Assembly (NCBI RefSeq): GCF_000374445.1
Contig: NZ_KB894439.1
Location: forward strand, 1-64,000
Source: Actinokineospora enzanensis DSM 44649
Lineage (GTDB): Bacteria > Actinomycetota > Actinomycetes > Mycobacteriales > Pseudonocardiaceae
Length of the DNA stretch: 64,000 nt
Reading direction: 5' to 3'
Of this stretch, positions 16,196 to 24,590 are shown piece by piece. Each line of letters opens with the position of its first letter. The stretch's first letter is position 1. A program made the translations under genes and the position numbers. The notes under the pieces were generated by a model. It had not been told where the DNA came from, did not search any database, and saw only the letters and a list, made by a program, of their open reading frames with translations.

Positions 16196-17475
16196 CACGG
16201 GTCCACCTTGGCGTGTTCTACACCGGGGTCGGGTCGGGCTACGTGTGGTCCGATCCCGCCAACGCCGACCACACCGCCATCGAGACCTACCTGTCGGTGG
16301 CGCGGACCATGGAACGCGGGTTGTTCGACGCGTTCTTCCTCGGCGAGGGCCTGCGGGTGCGGGAGAACCGGGGGCGGGTGCTGGACACCGATGTCGTGGG
16401 CCGCCCGGACGCCATCACGCAGCTGTCGGTGCTGGCGGGGGCGACCACCCGGCTGGGCCTGGTGGCCACGCAGAACGCCACCTACAACTTCCCGGCCGAC
16501 CTCGCCCGCCGCCTGTCCACTTTGGACCACCTGTCCGCCGGTCGGGCCGGGTGGAACGTGGTGACCACCGACAACGCCTGGACCGGGGAGAACTTCCGGC
16601 GCGGCGGGTGGCTGGCGCACGAGCGCCGGTACGAGCGGGCGACGCAGTTCGTCGAGGCGGCGAAGGCCATCTGGGCCGCCACGGGCCCGGTGGAGCGACA
16701 CACCGACCTGGTCGACCTGCGGGTGACGCCGACACTGCCTGCCAGCCGCCAGGGCAGGCCGGTGCTGTTCCAGGCAGGCGACTCCCCCGGCGGCCGGGAC
16801 CTGGCGGCCCGGCACGCGGACGTCGTGTTCTCCGCGAACCGCACCTACGAGAAGGCCCGCGCCTACGCCGACGACCTGACCGAACGGCTGGCGGGGCACG
16901 GCCGGTCGCGGGACTCCCTGCGGATCCTGCCGGGCACGAGTGTCGTGCTGGGCGACACCGACGCGGAGGCGACCGAGCGCGCGGAGTGGTTGCGGCAGCA
17001 GCAGTTGACCGCACGGCAGGCGATCGGGTTCCTGGAGCAGTACTGGAACACGGACTTGTCCGCCTACGACGCGGACGGACCGCTACCGGACATCGAGCCC
17101 GCCGAAGGTGAACTGGACCCCTCGCGCGGGACCCTCTCGATCGCGGATAGAACCGGGAAGCTGGAGCGGGTCCGGGCGTGGCGACAGTTGGCGGCCGATA
17201 AGAACCTGTCGATCCGGGGCCTGGTGCTGGAGGTCCAGCCGCGCGGCGGGTCGTTCGTGGGGACGCCCGCGCGGATCGCGGACGAGTGGGCACGGTATGT
17301 GCGGGACCGGGTGGTGGACGGGTTCATCCTCGGGCCGTCACACCTGCCGGGGAGCGTGGACGAGGTGGTGGACCGGCTCGTACCGGAGTTGCAGGAGCGT
17401 GGGGTCTACCGGACCGAGTACGAGGGGACAACGTTGCGCGAGCACCTTGACCTGCCCGCTCAGTCGAGTAAGTAG
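16192..17475 (+). CDS. FMN-dependent monooxygenase, NtaA/SnaA/DszA family
   Basis: Luciferase-like monooxygenase of the nitrilotriacetate/pristinamycin/dibenzothiophene-sulfone group. Diagnostic stretches are NATYNFPADLARRLSTLDHL, SAGRAGWNVVTTDNAW and PVLFQAGDSPGGRDLAA; the C-terminus has FILGPSHLPGSVDEVVDRLVPELQERG. The length of 427 residues is close to the family norm. It needs a separate flavin reductase, which is not encoded here. Related B. subtilis proteins (YtnJ, YxeK) act on N-acetylated S-succinocysteine, which fits the adjacent acetyltransferase and importer. Its last 16 nt overlap the end of the convergent KAP gene. Confidence 0.88.
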   Translation: MTRVHLGVFYTGVGSGYVWSDPANADHTAIETYLSVARTMERGLFDAFFLGEGLRVRENRGRVLDTDVVGRPDAITQLSVLAGATTRLGLVATQNATYNFPADLARRLSTLDHLSAGRAGWNVVTTDNAWTGENFRRGGWLAHERRYERATQFVEAAKAIWAATGPVERHTDLVDLRVTPTLPASRQGRPVLFQAGDSPGGRDLAARHADVVFSANRTYEKARAYADDLTERLAGHGRSRDSLRILPGTSVVLGDTDAEATERAEWLRQQQLTARQAIGFLEQYWNTDLSAYDADGPLPDIEPAEGELDPSRGTLSIADRTGKLERVRAWRQLAADKNLSIRGLVLEVQPRGGSFVGTPARIADEWARYVRDRVVDGFILGPSHLPGSVDEVVDRLVPELQERGVYRTEYEGTTLREHLDLPAQSSK

Positions 17476-19961
17476 GAGAAGCGGCGGACCATCGGGACCC
17501 ACTGCTGGAACGGCGAGACGTTCGGCAGGGTGACCATGGCGGAGACGCGCCGGAGGTCCTGGCAGAGCCGACGCCAGTCCTCCGGCGGGTCCGGGTCGCC
17601 CAGGTCGGCGGCGAAGTCCGGCCACGGGGTGCCGTGGTCGGCGTCGGTCAGGTTGGTGAAGACCCGGGCCGCCCGGCGCGGGGCGGCGGTCAGGATGGCC
17701 AGCAGGATCACGACCGCCTGGAACTCGCCCGGTTCCGCGTCGGTGCCGAGGAACCGGGTGGCGTCGGAGAGGTCCCGGGTGGCGCGCAGGACGCGGTAGA
17801 TGTTGAGCAGGCGTTTGGCGGCGCGGGGTGTGCGGACCAGACCGGCAACATTGTCCAGGAAGGCCCACTCGCGTTCGGTGAGCGGTTCCGGCGCGGTGGG
17901 CTCGGTCCGCGGCAGCGGCTCCTTGGGGTGCAGGGTCAACGGCACGTCCAGGCGCGGCGGCTGCCCGTGGTCGGAGAATGGTCCGCCGGGGCCGGGGCGG
18001 ACCGTCCTGGTCGGGGCGGGCGGGCTCGGGGCCAGCGAACGGAAGAGCCTGCCGACGGCGGCGTCCGACATCCGGGGCAGGGTGAACGGGATGTTGATGA
18101 TCTTCTCCAGGTAGTCCTCCGGGGAGACCCGCCAGTGGTCGAGCGTGCGGTCGTCCAGGGTGTCCGCGTGGTGCACGGTCAGCGAGCGCAGCAGCCAGCG
18201 CGGGTCGACCCCGATCACCACGACGAACAGGTCGAGCGCGAGGATCAGGTGCACCGCCTCCAGCACGGCCACCACGTGCCGGGGGCCGCAGCGGTCCAGG
18301 TCGTCGATGTAGAGCACGACGCGGTCGATCGGCCTGGCCCCGTCGCCCGGTTCCGCGCGCCACTCGGCGAGGAGCTTCACCAGTTCCTCGAAGTCCTTGC
18401 GCACCAGGGAGACCGTGCTCAGCCCCCGGGTGTAGCGGTCGCCGCCCGCGCGGTCGGCGAGGAAGGCGGACATGCGGTGCGCGGGGTGGAACTCGGCCAA
18501 CCGGGCACCCATCTCGCCGACCTCGTCGACCAGCTCCGCCAGCTGCTTCTCCGCGATGCACTGCCCGGCCTCGACCTTGCGCAGCTCGTCGACCCTGTCC
18601 CGGATCCCCTCGTCCAGCCGTTTCCGGCCCGCCGAGTCCATGCCCGCGCGCAGGTCGACGGCCAGGGACCGCAGGCTCGCCACACCGCTGCGGGCGCGCA
18701 CGACCAGGGTCGACCCGACCACGGCCGTCAGCGCGGCGGTCGCCCCGCCGATCCAGGCCGCCAGCAGGCCACCGGCGAGGACGAGAACCGCGGTGAGGCC
18801 CAGCACGACGGCCGCCGCCACGAGTGCCATCCGGCCCTGGCGGTCGCCGGTCATGCCGCGCAGCGTGGTCACGTCGTCGGCGGTCCTGCGCAGTTCGTCG
18901 GACAGGGCGCGGGCTTTGTCGACTTCGTCGGTGATGCCGATGCGCGCCCAGGTCTGCTCGGCGCGGGCGCGCAGCGTGTCGGACCAGAACAGGGCGCCCA
19001 GCAGGTCGGCCGTGGTGGACACGTGCTTCTCGGCGGCGCTGTCGATCTCGGCCTGCAACCGGGCGGCGGCCTCGGCGGCCGAGTCGACGACCTGCTCGAC
19101 CTCGCGGCGGTGGTTCATCTTGTCCACCAGCCGCCGCTCCATCTCGCCGCGCCCGCTCTCGGCGGCCTGCTCGACCTCGGCGGCCAGGTCGCGGAAGACG
19201 ACGTCACCCAGGCTGGCCCAGAGGTCGGCGTCGGCGTAGTGCCAGGCGTTGAACCCGATGTGGACGATCCGGCCGCAGTTCCCCTCGGCACCGGTCCGCT
19301 CCCGGATCCGGCCGCGCAGCAGGCCCATGAAGTAGCTCTTGCCCGCGCCCCACTCGCCGAACACGCCGATCGACAGCGGCACCGGCGTCCGCGCGTCGGC
19401 GATCACCGAGGCCAGCATGGCCGCGTAGGGCGAGACGTCGAGCATGTCCGCCGTCGACGCGATCGACGCCGTGGGCACGACCAGGTCACCGGCCACACCG
19501 CCCTGCAGCTCGGTCGACGGGCTGGTCTGCGTCACGTCCGGGTGGCCCTCGCCCGCGAACTCGCGCCAGGCCTCGGACATCGTCCAGACGAAGTCCTCGT
19601 CCGAGCCGTAGAGGACGACCAGTTCGCCCCGATGTCCCTGGCACTCCTCGTGGACGAACGCGAGCAGCTGCCCCGGGTCGAAGTCCTCGCGGGCGGGGAG
19701 GGCGACCGAACGGGTGAACCGGCCGAACCGGTGGCTGCTGCCGACGACCAGGGACCGGTACCACAGCGACGGGCCGGGATCCAGGCGGATCGCGCGGCCC
19801 TCCTCGTCCGCGCGGACGATCTCGCCCAGGTCCAGTCCCAGCTCCTCGGCCATCGCCGGGAGCGACCGCAAGGGCAGCACCACGGTGCCGACCGGGATGT
19901 TCCACGGCTGGTCGGTGTGGACGGCGGCGATCTCCCAGCCGTTGATGTAGCCCAGGCGCAT
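17460..19961 (-). CDS. KAP family P-loop NTPase, membrane-anchored
   Basis: A protein of 833 residues. A unique N-terminal region (1-170) precedes a P-loop domain with Walker A FGEWGAGKS (201-209) and Walker B VVLYIDDLDRC (548-558). Between them lie a coiled-coil-like stretch (about 260-365) and a two-helix membrane hairpin (378-422). This split arrangement is the hallmark of KAP NTPases (named for Kidins220/ARMS and PifA; PifA excludes phage T7). The ATG at 19961 follows AGGGGGAAACGC, 24 bp after the HNH gene. It is the third gene of AAA-HNH-KAP. A membrane effector or sensor role in defence is inferred. It overlaps the convergent monooxygenase by 16 nt. Confidence 0.85.
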   Translation of the reverse strand: MRLGYINGWEIAAVHTDQPWNIPVGTVVLPLRSLPAMAEELGLDLGEIVRADEEGRAIRLDPGPSLWYRSLVVGSSHRFGRFTRSVALPAREDFDPGQLLAFVHEECQGHRGELVVLYGSDEDFVWTMSEAWREFAGEGHPDVTQTSPSTELQGGVAGDLVVPTASIASTADMLDVSPYAAMLASVIADARTPVPLSIGVFGEWGAGKSYFMGLLRGRIRERTGAEGNCGRIVHIGFNAWHYADADLWASLGDVVFRDLAAEVEQAAESGRGEMERRLVDKMNHRREVEQVVDSAAEAAARLQAEIDSAAEKHVSTTADLLGALFWSDTLRARAEQTWARIGITDEVDKARALSDELRRTADDVTTLRGMTGDRQGRMALVAAAVVLGLTAVLVLAGGLLAAWIGGATAALTAVVGSTLVVRARSGVASLRSLAVDLRAGMDSAGRKRLDEGIRDRVDELRKVEAGQCIAEKQLAELVDEVGEMGARLAEFHPAHRMSAFLADRAGGDRYTRGLSTVSLVRKDFEELVKLLAEWRAEPGDGARPIDRVVLYIDDLDRCGPRHVVAVLEAVHLILALDLFVVVIGVDPRWLLRSLTVHHADTLDDRTLDHWRVSPEDYLEKIINIPFTLPRMSDAAVGRLFRSLAPSPPAPTRTVRPGPGGPFSDHGQPPRLDVPLTLHPKEPLPRTEPTAPEPLTEREWAFLDNVAGLVRTPRAAKRLLNIYRVLRATRDLSDATRFLGTDAEPGEFQAVVILLAILTAAPRRAARVFTNLTDADHGTPWPDFAADLGDPDPPEDWRRLCQDLRRVSAMVTLPNVSPFQQWVPMVRRFSYLLD

Positions 19962-19985
19962 GCGTTTCCCCCTGACCGGCTCGGG

Positions 19986-20723
19986 TCAACCGAGCAGTTC
20001 GGCTCGGATGCTCGGATCGCGGAGCACCCGGAGCACCTCGGGCTGGTCCGCGAAGACATCCGCCGCACCGGGTCGGTCGCTGTAGCGGAGCATGGCCTGC
20101 ACGACGTCGGCGAACGGCTGTTCGCGGACGGTCTGCACGACCTGGCGCATGGTCTCCGTGTCGCCGGTGCGGCGCGCGGACTCCCAGCGTTCCAGGAGGT
20201 AGCCCAGGGTGGTGCGGGCGTTCTGCCTGCCGCGCGTGAGGATGTCGCGGTTGAGGCCGCAGACCTGTTCGGTGACCGCGCCGCGTTCGGTCAATGGCCG
20301 GTAGCGGCCGAGGGTCAAGGACAGCGCGAGGTGGTCGAACGGGTCGTCCACGGTCGGGTCGAGCAGCAGCGGGCGGCCGCGTTTGTCCCGGGGGAACCGG
20401 TCGCGCTTGTGGTGGCTGTTGCAGACCGAGCAGGCCAGCAGGTGGTTGGTCCACACGAAGGTGAGCAGCGGGGTCAGGGCAATCGGGGAGAAGTGGTCGA
20501 TGTCCGTGCCCTGGTTGTCGCCGCAGTACATGCAGCGTTCGCGGCCCGGGGCGAACTCGCGTAAGTGCGTGCCCAGGGACTGGCGCAGCGTCGACCGCGA
20601 GCGCCAGGTCGTGCGGGCCCGCGTGGTCTGCTCCTTGCGGGCCGCCGTGCGCAGGCCATCGGTGGCGCGGGCGAGCGCGTCGGCCACCTCGGTCGGGAGG
20701 GGCGACCGGGTCAGCCGGATCAT
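19986..20723 (-). CDS. HNH endonuclease, PtuB-like
   Basis: A 245-residue nuclease. The zinc-finger HNH core runs CMYC (64-67), DIDHFSP (74-80), NHLLACSVC (93-101) and HHK (104-106), keeping the metal cysteines, the catalytic-type histidine and the asparagine. The following FPRDKRGRPLLLDPTVDDPFDHL and CGLNRDILTRGR are typical of HNH proteins paired with AAA ATPases in Septu (PtuB) and retron-associated systems. The ATG overlaps the ATPase stop (ATGA), so the pair is coupled. Nuclease activity and phage defence are inferred. Confidence 0.85.
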   Translation of the reverse strand: MIRLTRSPLPTEVADALARATDGLRTAARKEQTTRARTTWRSRSTLRQSLGTHLREFAPGRERCMYCGDNQGTDIDHFSPIALTPLLTFVWTNHLLACSVCNSHHKRDRFPRDKRGRPLLLDPTVDDPFDHLALSLTLGRYRPLTERGAVTEQVCGLNRDILTRGRQNARTTLGYLLERWESARRTGDTETMRQVVQTVREQPFADVVQAMLRYSDRPGAADVFADQPEVLRVLRDPSIRAELLG

Positions 20724-22081
20724 CGCTGGTCGTCGTCCGCGATCAGGCGGGCGGCGACCTCGGTGACGCGGGCCGACGGCGAGCTGGTCAGGCTCTGCTT
20801 GAGCTGCTGGTAGCGGGCGTGCTCGGTGTCGTCGGCGGCACCGTCGAGCACCTTGATCTCCAGCTCGACCAGCTCGTGGCGCAGCTGCACGGCCCGCGTC
20901 GAGTAGGCGGTGTCCAGGCCGAACAGGTCGGACAGGACCGCGTCGTCGCCGGTGCCGTAGACGATGCGCTCCCACAGGTCGTCGTCCACGGTCTGCGGGG
21001 CGGCGTCCCGGTCGGGGCCGGGCAGCCGGATCAGGCCCGCCGGGTCGGCGGACTGGCAGATGTACGGGCTGTGCGTGGTGACGATGAACTGGATCCGGGG
21101 GAAGTGCTGCTTGAGCCACTCGCCGATGCGCTTCTGCCAGGACACGTGCAGGTGCGCGTCGATCTCGTCGATGATCACCACGCCGGGGACGCCGACCACG
21201 GTGCCGTCCGGGCCGTGCAGGTACAGGTCGCCGTAGCTCTCGTAGAGCTGCTTGAGCAGGTCGACGACCAGGGCGACCACGGTGCGGTAGCCGTCGCTCA
21301 TCTCGCGCAGCGGGAAGCGGTGGCCGCCGTCGGAGACCCACAGGCCCTCCGAGTCGACCTCGTTGATGCGGTAGTCGTCGGGCAGCAGGCCGTCGCCCAG
21401 GATGCGCAGCGCGGACTCCTTGAGATAGCCCGCGCCCTCCCGGCGCTCCAGCGCGCGCAGGTGCTGCTCGATCAGCCAGGCCACGCCCTCGGCCAGCGAG
21501 GCGTCCTCGTGGAACAGGCTGGCCATCCTGGCCACGCTGCCGGAGCCGAGCATCAGCCGCTGCACGTCGCCGGTGCCGCCGACGAGCCTGCGGAACGGGC
21601 CGTAGGCGGCGCAGAACCATCCGGACGGGTTGTCGTGCCACGGCCCATGGCGCGGCGCGGTCTTGGCGCGGCCGTCCTCGCTGTGGTCCTCCAGCGACGG
21701 CTGCACCGGCCTGCGCGCCCACGTGGTGTCCTCGGCGTCGGGGGCGGTCCAGCGCAGGCCCGCCCAGAACGGGCGCTCCGGCGGGCGCCCCTTCTTGAAC
21801 CGCTCGAAGGTGAGGTCGAAGGTCAGCTGCACGGCGGCGGTGGCGACCCGCTTGCCCACCGAGATCCAGTTGTCGAAGTCGGCCACCAGCGTGCGCGCGG
21901 CCGCCGGACCACCCACGGCGAGGGCAATCCCGCGGAGCAACGAGGTCTTCCCGGACCCGTTGCGCCCGGCGAGCACGGTCCACCCCGCGTAGGAGTTGTC
22001 CGGCCGCCGCAGATCGAGGTCGACGGCCCGGCCGTCGTGGAACCCGCGCACGTTGACCAGCCGGACCCGCGACACGTACAT
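20720..22081 (-). CDS. AAA/ABC-type ATPase, PtuA-like
   Basis: A 453-residue SMC/OLD-like ATPase: Walker A GRNGSGKT (39-46), signature-type MSDGYRT (261-267), Walker B VVIIDEIDAHLH (301-312) and H-loop TTHSPY (335-340). There is no TOPRIM domain, which separates it from OLD nucleases and fits PtuA of the Septu system, whose partner is an HNH protein as here. The ATG at 22081 has no clear Shine-Dalgarno. TACTGT lies 6 nt upstream, so it may be leaderless. First gene of the three-gene unit; transcribed divergently from the methyltransferase across about 47 bp. Confidence 0.85.
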   Translation of the reverse strand: MYVSRVRLVNVRGFHDGRAVDLDLRRPDNSYAGWTVLAGRNGSGKTSLLRGIALAVGGPAAARTLVADFDNWISVGKRVATAAVQLTFDLTFERFKKGRPPERPFWAGLRWTAPDAEDTTWARRPVQPSLEDHSEDGRAKTAPRHGPWHDNPSGWFCAAYGPFRRLVGGTGDVQRLMLGSGSVARMASLFHEDASLAEGVAWLIEQHLRALERREGAGYLKESALRILGDGLLPDDYRINEVDSEGLWVSDGGHRFPLREMSDGYRTVVALVVDLLKQLYESYGDLYLHGPDGTVVGVPGVVIIDEIDAHLHVSWQKRIGEWLKQHFPRIQFIVTTHSPYICQSADPAGLIRLPGPDRDAAPQTVDDDLWERIVYGTGDDAVLSDLFGLDTAYSTRAVQLRHELVELEIKVLDGAADDTEHARYQQLKQSLTSSPSARVTEVAARLIADDDQR

Positions 22082-22125
22082 GCCCGAACAGTATCGCGAT
22101 CAGCGGCCGGGGCCGCGTTTCCGCT

Positions 22126-22148
22126 TGGATGTCCGACATGGACATCCA
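22126..22148. promoter_or_regulatory. inverted repeat at the methyltransferase start
   Basis: TGGATGTCC-GACAT-GGACATCCA is a perfect 9-bp inverted repeat covering both candidate ATG codons (22129, 22138) of the methyltransferase, and it lies upstream of the divergent ATPase gene. It could be an operator for either direction or a translation-blocking hairpin. Partial coding constraint cannot be excluded. Confidence 0.4.
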
Positions 22149-22776
22149 CACCCCGGCACTCGACGACTACCTGCTGGCCCACTCCACCCCCGCCGACGCC
22201 CTGCTCCGCGAGCTGGCCGCGGAGACCGCCGCCCGCTGGCCGCGCGCGACGAGTATGCAGATCAGCCACGACGAGGGCGAGTTCCTGACCATGCTGACCC
22301 GGCTGGTGGGTGCCGGGGTCGCGGTCGAGGTGGGTGTGTTCACCGGCTACTCGTCGCTGTGCATCGCCCGCGGCCTGGCCCCCGGCGGCCGGTTGATCGC
22401 GTGCGACATCAACGAGGAATGGACCGCCCTGGCCCGCGTCTACTGGGAGCGTGCGGGTGTGTCCGACCTCGTCGACCTGCGCATCGCCCCGGCCCTGGAC
22501 ACGCTGCGCTCGCTGCCCGCCTCCCCGCACATCGACTTCGCCTTCATCGACGCGGACAAGTCGGGGTATCTGGGCTACTACGACGAGCTCGTCCCGCGCA
22601 TGCGCCCCGGCGGCGTCATCGCGCTGGACAACGTCCTGCAGGGCGGCCGCGTGGTCGACCCGTCGTTCACCGACCCCGTCACCGAGGCGGTCCGCGCGGT
22701 CAACACCCGGATCGCCGCCGACCCGCGCGTGTCGACCACCATGCTCCCCATGCGCGACGGCGTGACCCTGCTCTGA
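22129..22776 (+). CDS. class I SAM-dependent O-methyltransferase (CCoAOMT-like)
   Basis: A small-molecule methyltransferase of the catechol/caffeoyl-CoA O-methyltransferase family, 215 residues. Motif I AVEVGVFTGYSSL (about 64-76), the LIACDINEEWTALAR acidic loop and the FAFIDADKSGYLGYYDELVPRMRPGGVIALDN metal/SAM region are intact, so it is probably Mg-dependent. Neither ATG (22129 or 22138) has a clear ribosome site. The substrate is unknown. It ends one base before the convergent asparaginase gene. Confidence 0.88.
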   Translation: MSDMDIHTPALDDYLLAHSTPADALLRELAAETAARWPRATSMQISHDEGEFLTMLTRLVGAGVAVEVGVFTGYSSLCIARGLAPGGRLIACDINEEWTALARVYWERAGVSDLVDLRIAPALDTLRSLPASPHIDFAFIDADKSGYLGYYDELVPRMRPGGVIALDNVLQGGRVVDPSFTDPVTEAVRAVNTRIAADPRVSTTMLPMRDGVTLL

Positions 22777-22777
22777 G

Positions 22778-23758
22778 CTACCGGTAATGCTCGAACGCGG
22801 CCGTGATCCTCTCCTTGTCGGCACCGTCGGCGAGCAGCAGGAGCAGCAGCACGCGGGCCTTCGCCGGGTCGAGGAAGCCCGCGTGGACGAGGCCGCGGTC
22901 GAGCAGGTCCCGCTCCGACCCGGGATACCCGTAGGTCTGCCGCAACACCGACCCGGACCCGGTCCGCGACGCCAACACCACCGGCACCCGCCCGGCCACC
23001 TCGGCCACGACCGGCACCATGTCGGCCGGGACGTGCCCCGCCCCCAGCCCGGCGAGCACGATCCCGTCGCACACCTCCCCCGCCCGACGCAGGATCTCCC
23101 CGTCGTCCCCGAGCGCGACGGTGATCAACCCGACCCGCAGCCCGGCGACCTTGTCCGACGCCGCGAGGCTCATCGGCACCCTGGGCGTCCCTCGCAGCCT
23201 CGGCTCCCCTTCCACCACCAACCCGAGCGGCCCGAACCCCGGCGACACGAACGCGGCCATGCTGCTGGTATGTCCCTTCCGGACGAACCGCGCCCCATGC
23301 ACCTCATCCGACATGACCACCAACGCCCCAAGCCCCCGCGCCTCCTCCGCCGCCGCGACCCGGATCGCGGCATAGAGATTCGCGGGCCCATCGGCCCCCG
23401 CCGACGTCGGCGCCCGCATCGCCCCGGTGACGACCACCGGAGCGGGCCCCGGAACGGTCAGATCAAGGAAGATCGCCGTCTCCTCGATGGTGTCCGTCCC
23501 ATGCGTGACGACCACACCCCGCGCCCCACCCGCGATCTCCGCTTTCACGGCATCCGCGAGCGCCACCAGATCCCCGAACCCGATCGAGGGACTCGGCAAC
23601 GACCGCAACCCCCGAGCCGTGATCTCCAACCCCAACCCGGCCAACCCGGGCACCGCCGCGATCAGCTCCCCGGCATCCAACGCGGGCACGACCCCACCAC
23701 GACCACCCGGCACCATCGCGATGGTCCCACCCATCCCGATCACCGCAACCCGATCCAC
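22778..23758 (-). CDS. type I/II L-asparaginase
   Basis: Hydrolyses asparagine to aspartate and ammonia. The first threonine motif is MGGTIAM and the second is VVTHGTDTIEETA, both intact; VVVTGAMRAPTSAGADGPANL is also characteristic. No signal peptide is seen, so it is likely cytoplasmic. The GTG at 23758 is preferred because AAGGGG lies 7 nt upstream; it gives 326 residues and leaves out 51 low-complexity upstream codons. The upstream side faces the first DnaA-box cluster. Confidence 0.9.
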   Translation of the reverse strand: MDRVAVIGMGGTIAMVPGGRGGVVPALDAGELIAAVPGLAGLGLEITARGLRSLPSPSIGFGDLVALADAVKAEIAGGARGVVVTHGTDTIEETAIFLDLTVPGPAPVVVTGAMRAPTSAGADGPANLYAAIRVAAAEEARGLGALVVMSDEVHGARFVRKGHTSSMAAFVSPGFGPLGLVVEGEPRLRGTPRVPMSLAASDKVAGLRVGLITVALGDDGEILRRAGEVCDGIVLAGLGAGHVPADMVPVVAEVAGRVPVVLASRTGSGSVLRQTYGYPGSERDLLDRGLVHAGFLDPAKARVLLLLLLADGADKERITAAFEHYR

Positions 23759-23839
23759 AGCCACACCCCTTGCCCCACCGACGAAACCGCCCACACCACC
23801 CGAACCTATCGACGAAGCTCGGCGCCGTGGAAGAGGCTG

Positions 23840-24550
23840 TCCGGCACCTGTGGATGAATCCCCACACCTGTGGACAACCCGCTCCTTTCCCTTCCACCCA
23901 CACCACAACACCCCGCCCCCGCCCGAACATCACGCCCCCAACACCCAAACCCCACACCCACCCCCACAAGATCATCGACCGCCCCCGGAACACGGCCCCT
24001 CCCACCCGGGGGCTGGCCCGCGCGTGAGCCTATCTGCCCAGTTCAGGGGGCCGGAAGTAGGCAAACCCCGGCTGTGGATGGAAATCGGGGGATGTGGATA
24101 ACTCGTGATCATGGTCAGCCTGTCCGGGCAGACACAATGCGTCACACGGATGCAATCCATCCACATGCCCGACAATCCATCCACAGCGGACCAAGCACCA
24201 CTTCCATTCCCCCGACCTGGGCGAATAGGCTCACGCGCGGGCCAGCCCCGGGTGGGAGGGGCCGTGTCCCGGGCCGGTGTCCGCAGTTGATCTCGGGGCG
24301 GGGGTTCAGGGCGATCCCAAGCCCGGCATCGGCAGCGGTCCATCCCGAGTCCGGTACCCGCGCCGAGACTTCCCCAGGCATCGCTGTGCGGTCGCCGAGT
24401 TGCTTACCGGGCCGGGAAACAGGGCCCTGCAGCCGGACTCGAACCGGCAACCCTTCGATTAGCAGTCACTTGGCGAGCCCGCGTGCCCAGCCGTCACGCC
24501 CCGTGGGCGAGCCCGAGTTATCCACATGGCCCCCGATTCATCCACAGGCC
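23840..24550. repeat. gene-free stretch with four paired DnaA-box modules
   Basis: No gene is apparent between 23759 and 24590. It holds four pairs of 9-mers, each pair exactly 20 bp start to start. A: TGTGGATGA 23849, TGTGGACAA 23869. B: TGTGGATGG 24073, TGTGGATAA 24093. C, inverted: CCATCCACA 24157 and 24177. D, inverted: TTATCCACA 24518, TCATCCACA 24538. TTGTCCACA is the actinobacterial DnaA box and TTATCCACA the E. coli one. B and C also lie in two inverted copies of a longer element (about 23993-24101 and 24276-24157 on the complement) sharing CCTCCCACCCGGGG, GCCCGCGCGTGAGCCTAT and the boxes. dnaA and dnaN are absent nearby, so this is not an obvious oriC. DnaA titration is one hypothesis; a mobile repeat family is another. 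Confidence 0.7.
24425..24470 (-). pseudogene. tRNA 3'-half-like remnant
   Basis: On the minus strand a sequence like the end of a tRNA is present: loop CTGCTAA (24459-24465), TCGAAGGGTTG, a perfect T-arm GCCGG-TTCGAGT-CCGGC (24432-24448) and a 7-nt acceptor-like TGCAGGG (24425-24431). No matching 5' acceptor (CCCTGCA), D-arm or paired 5' anticodon stem lies upstream, so a full tRNA cannot be drawn. Such 3' halves are typical of attachment-site scars left by integrated elements. Confidence 0.5.
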
Positions 24551-24590
24551 AACGATTCCCGCCCCACCCCACCAGCAGGCAGCGATACGT

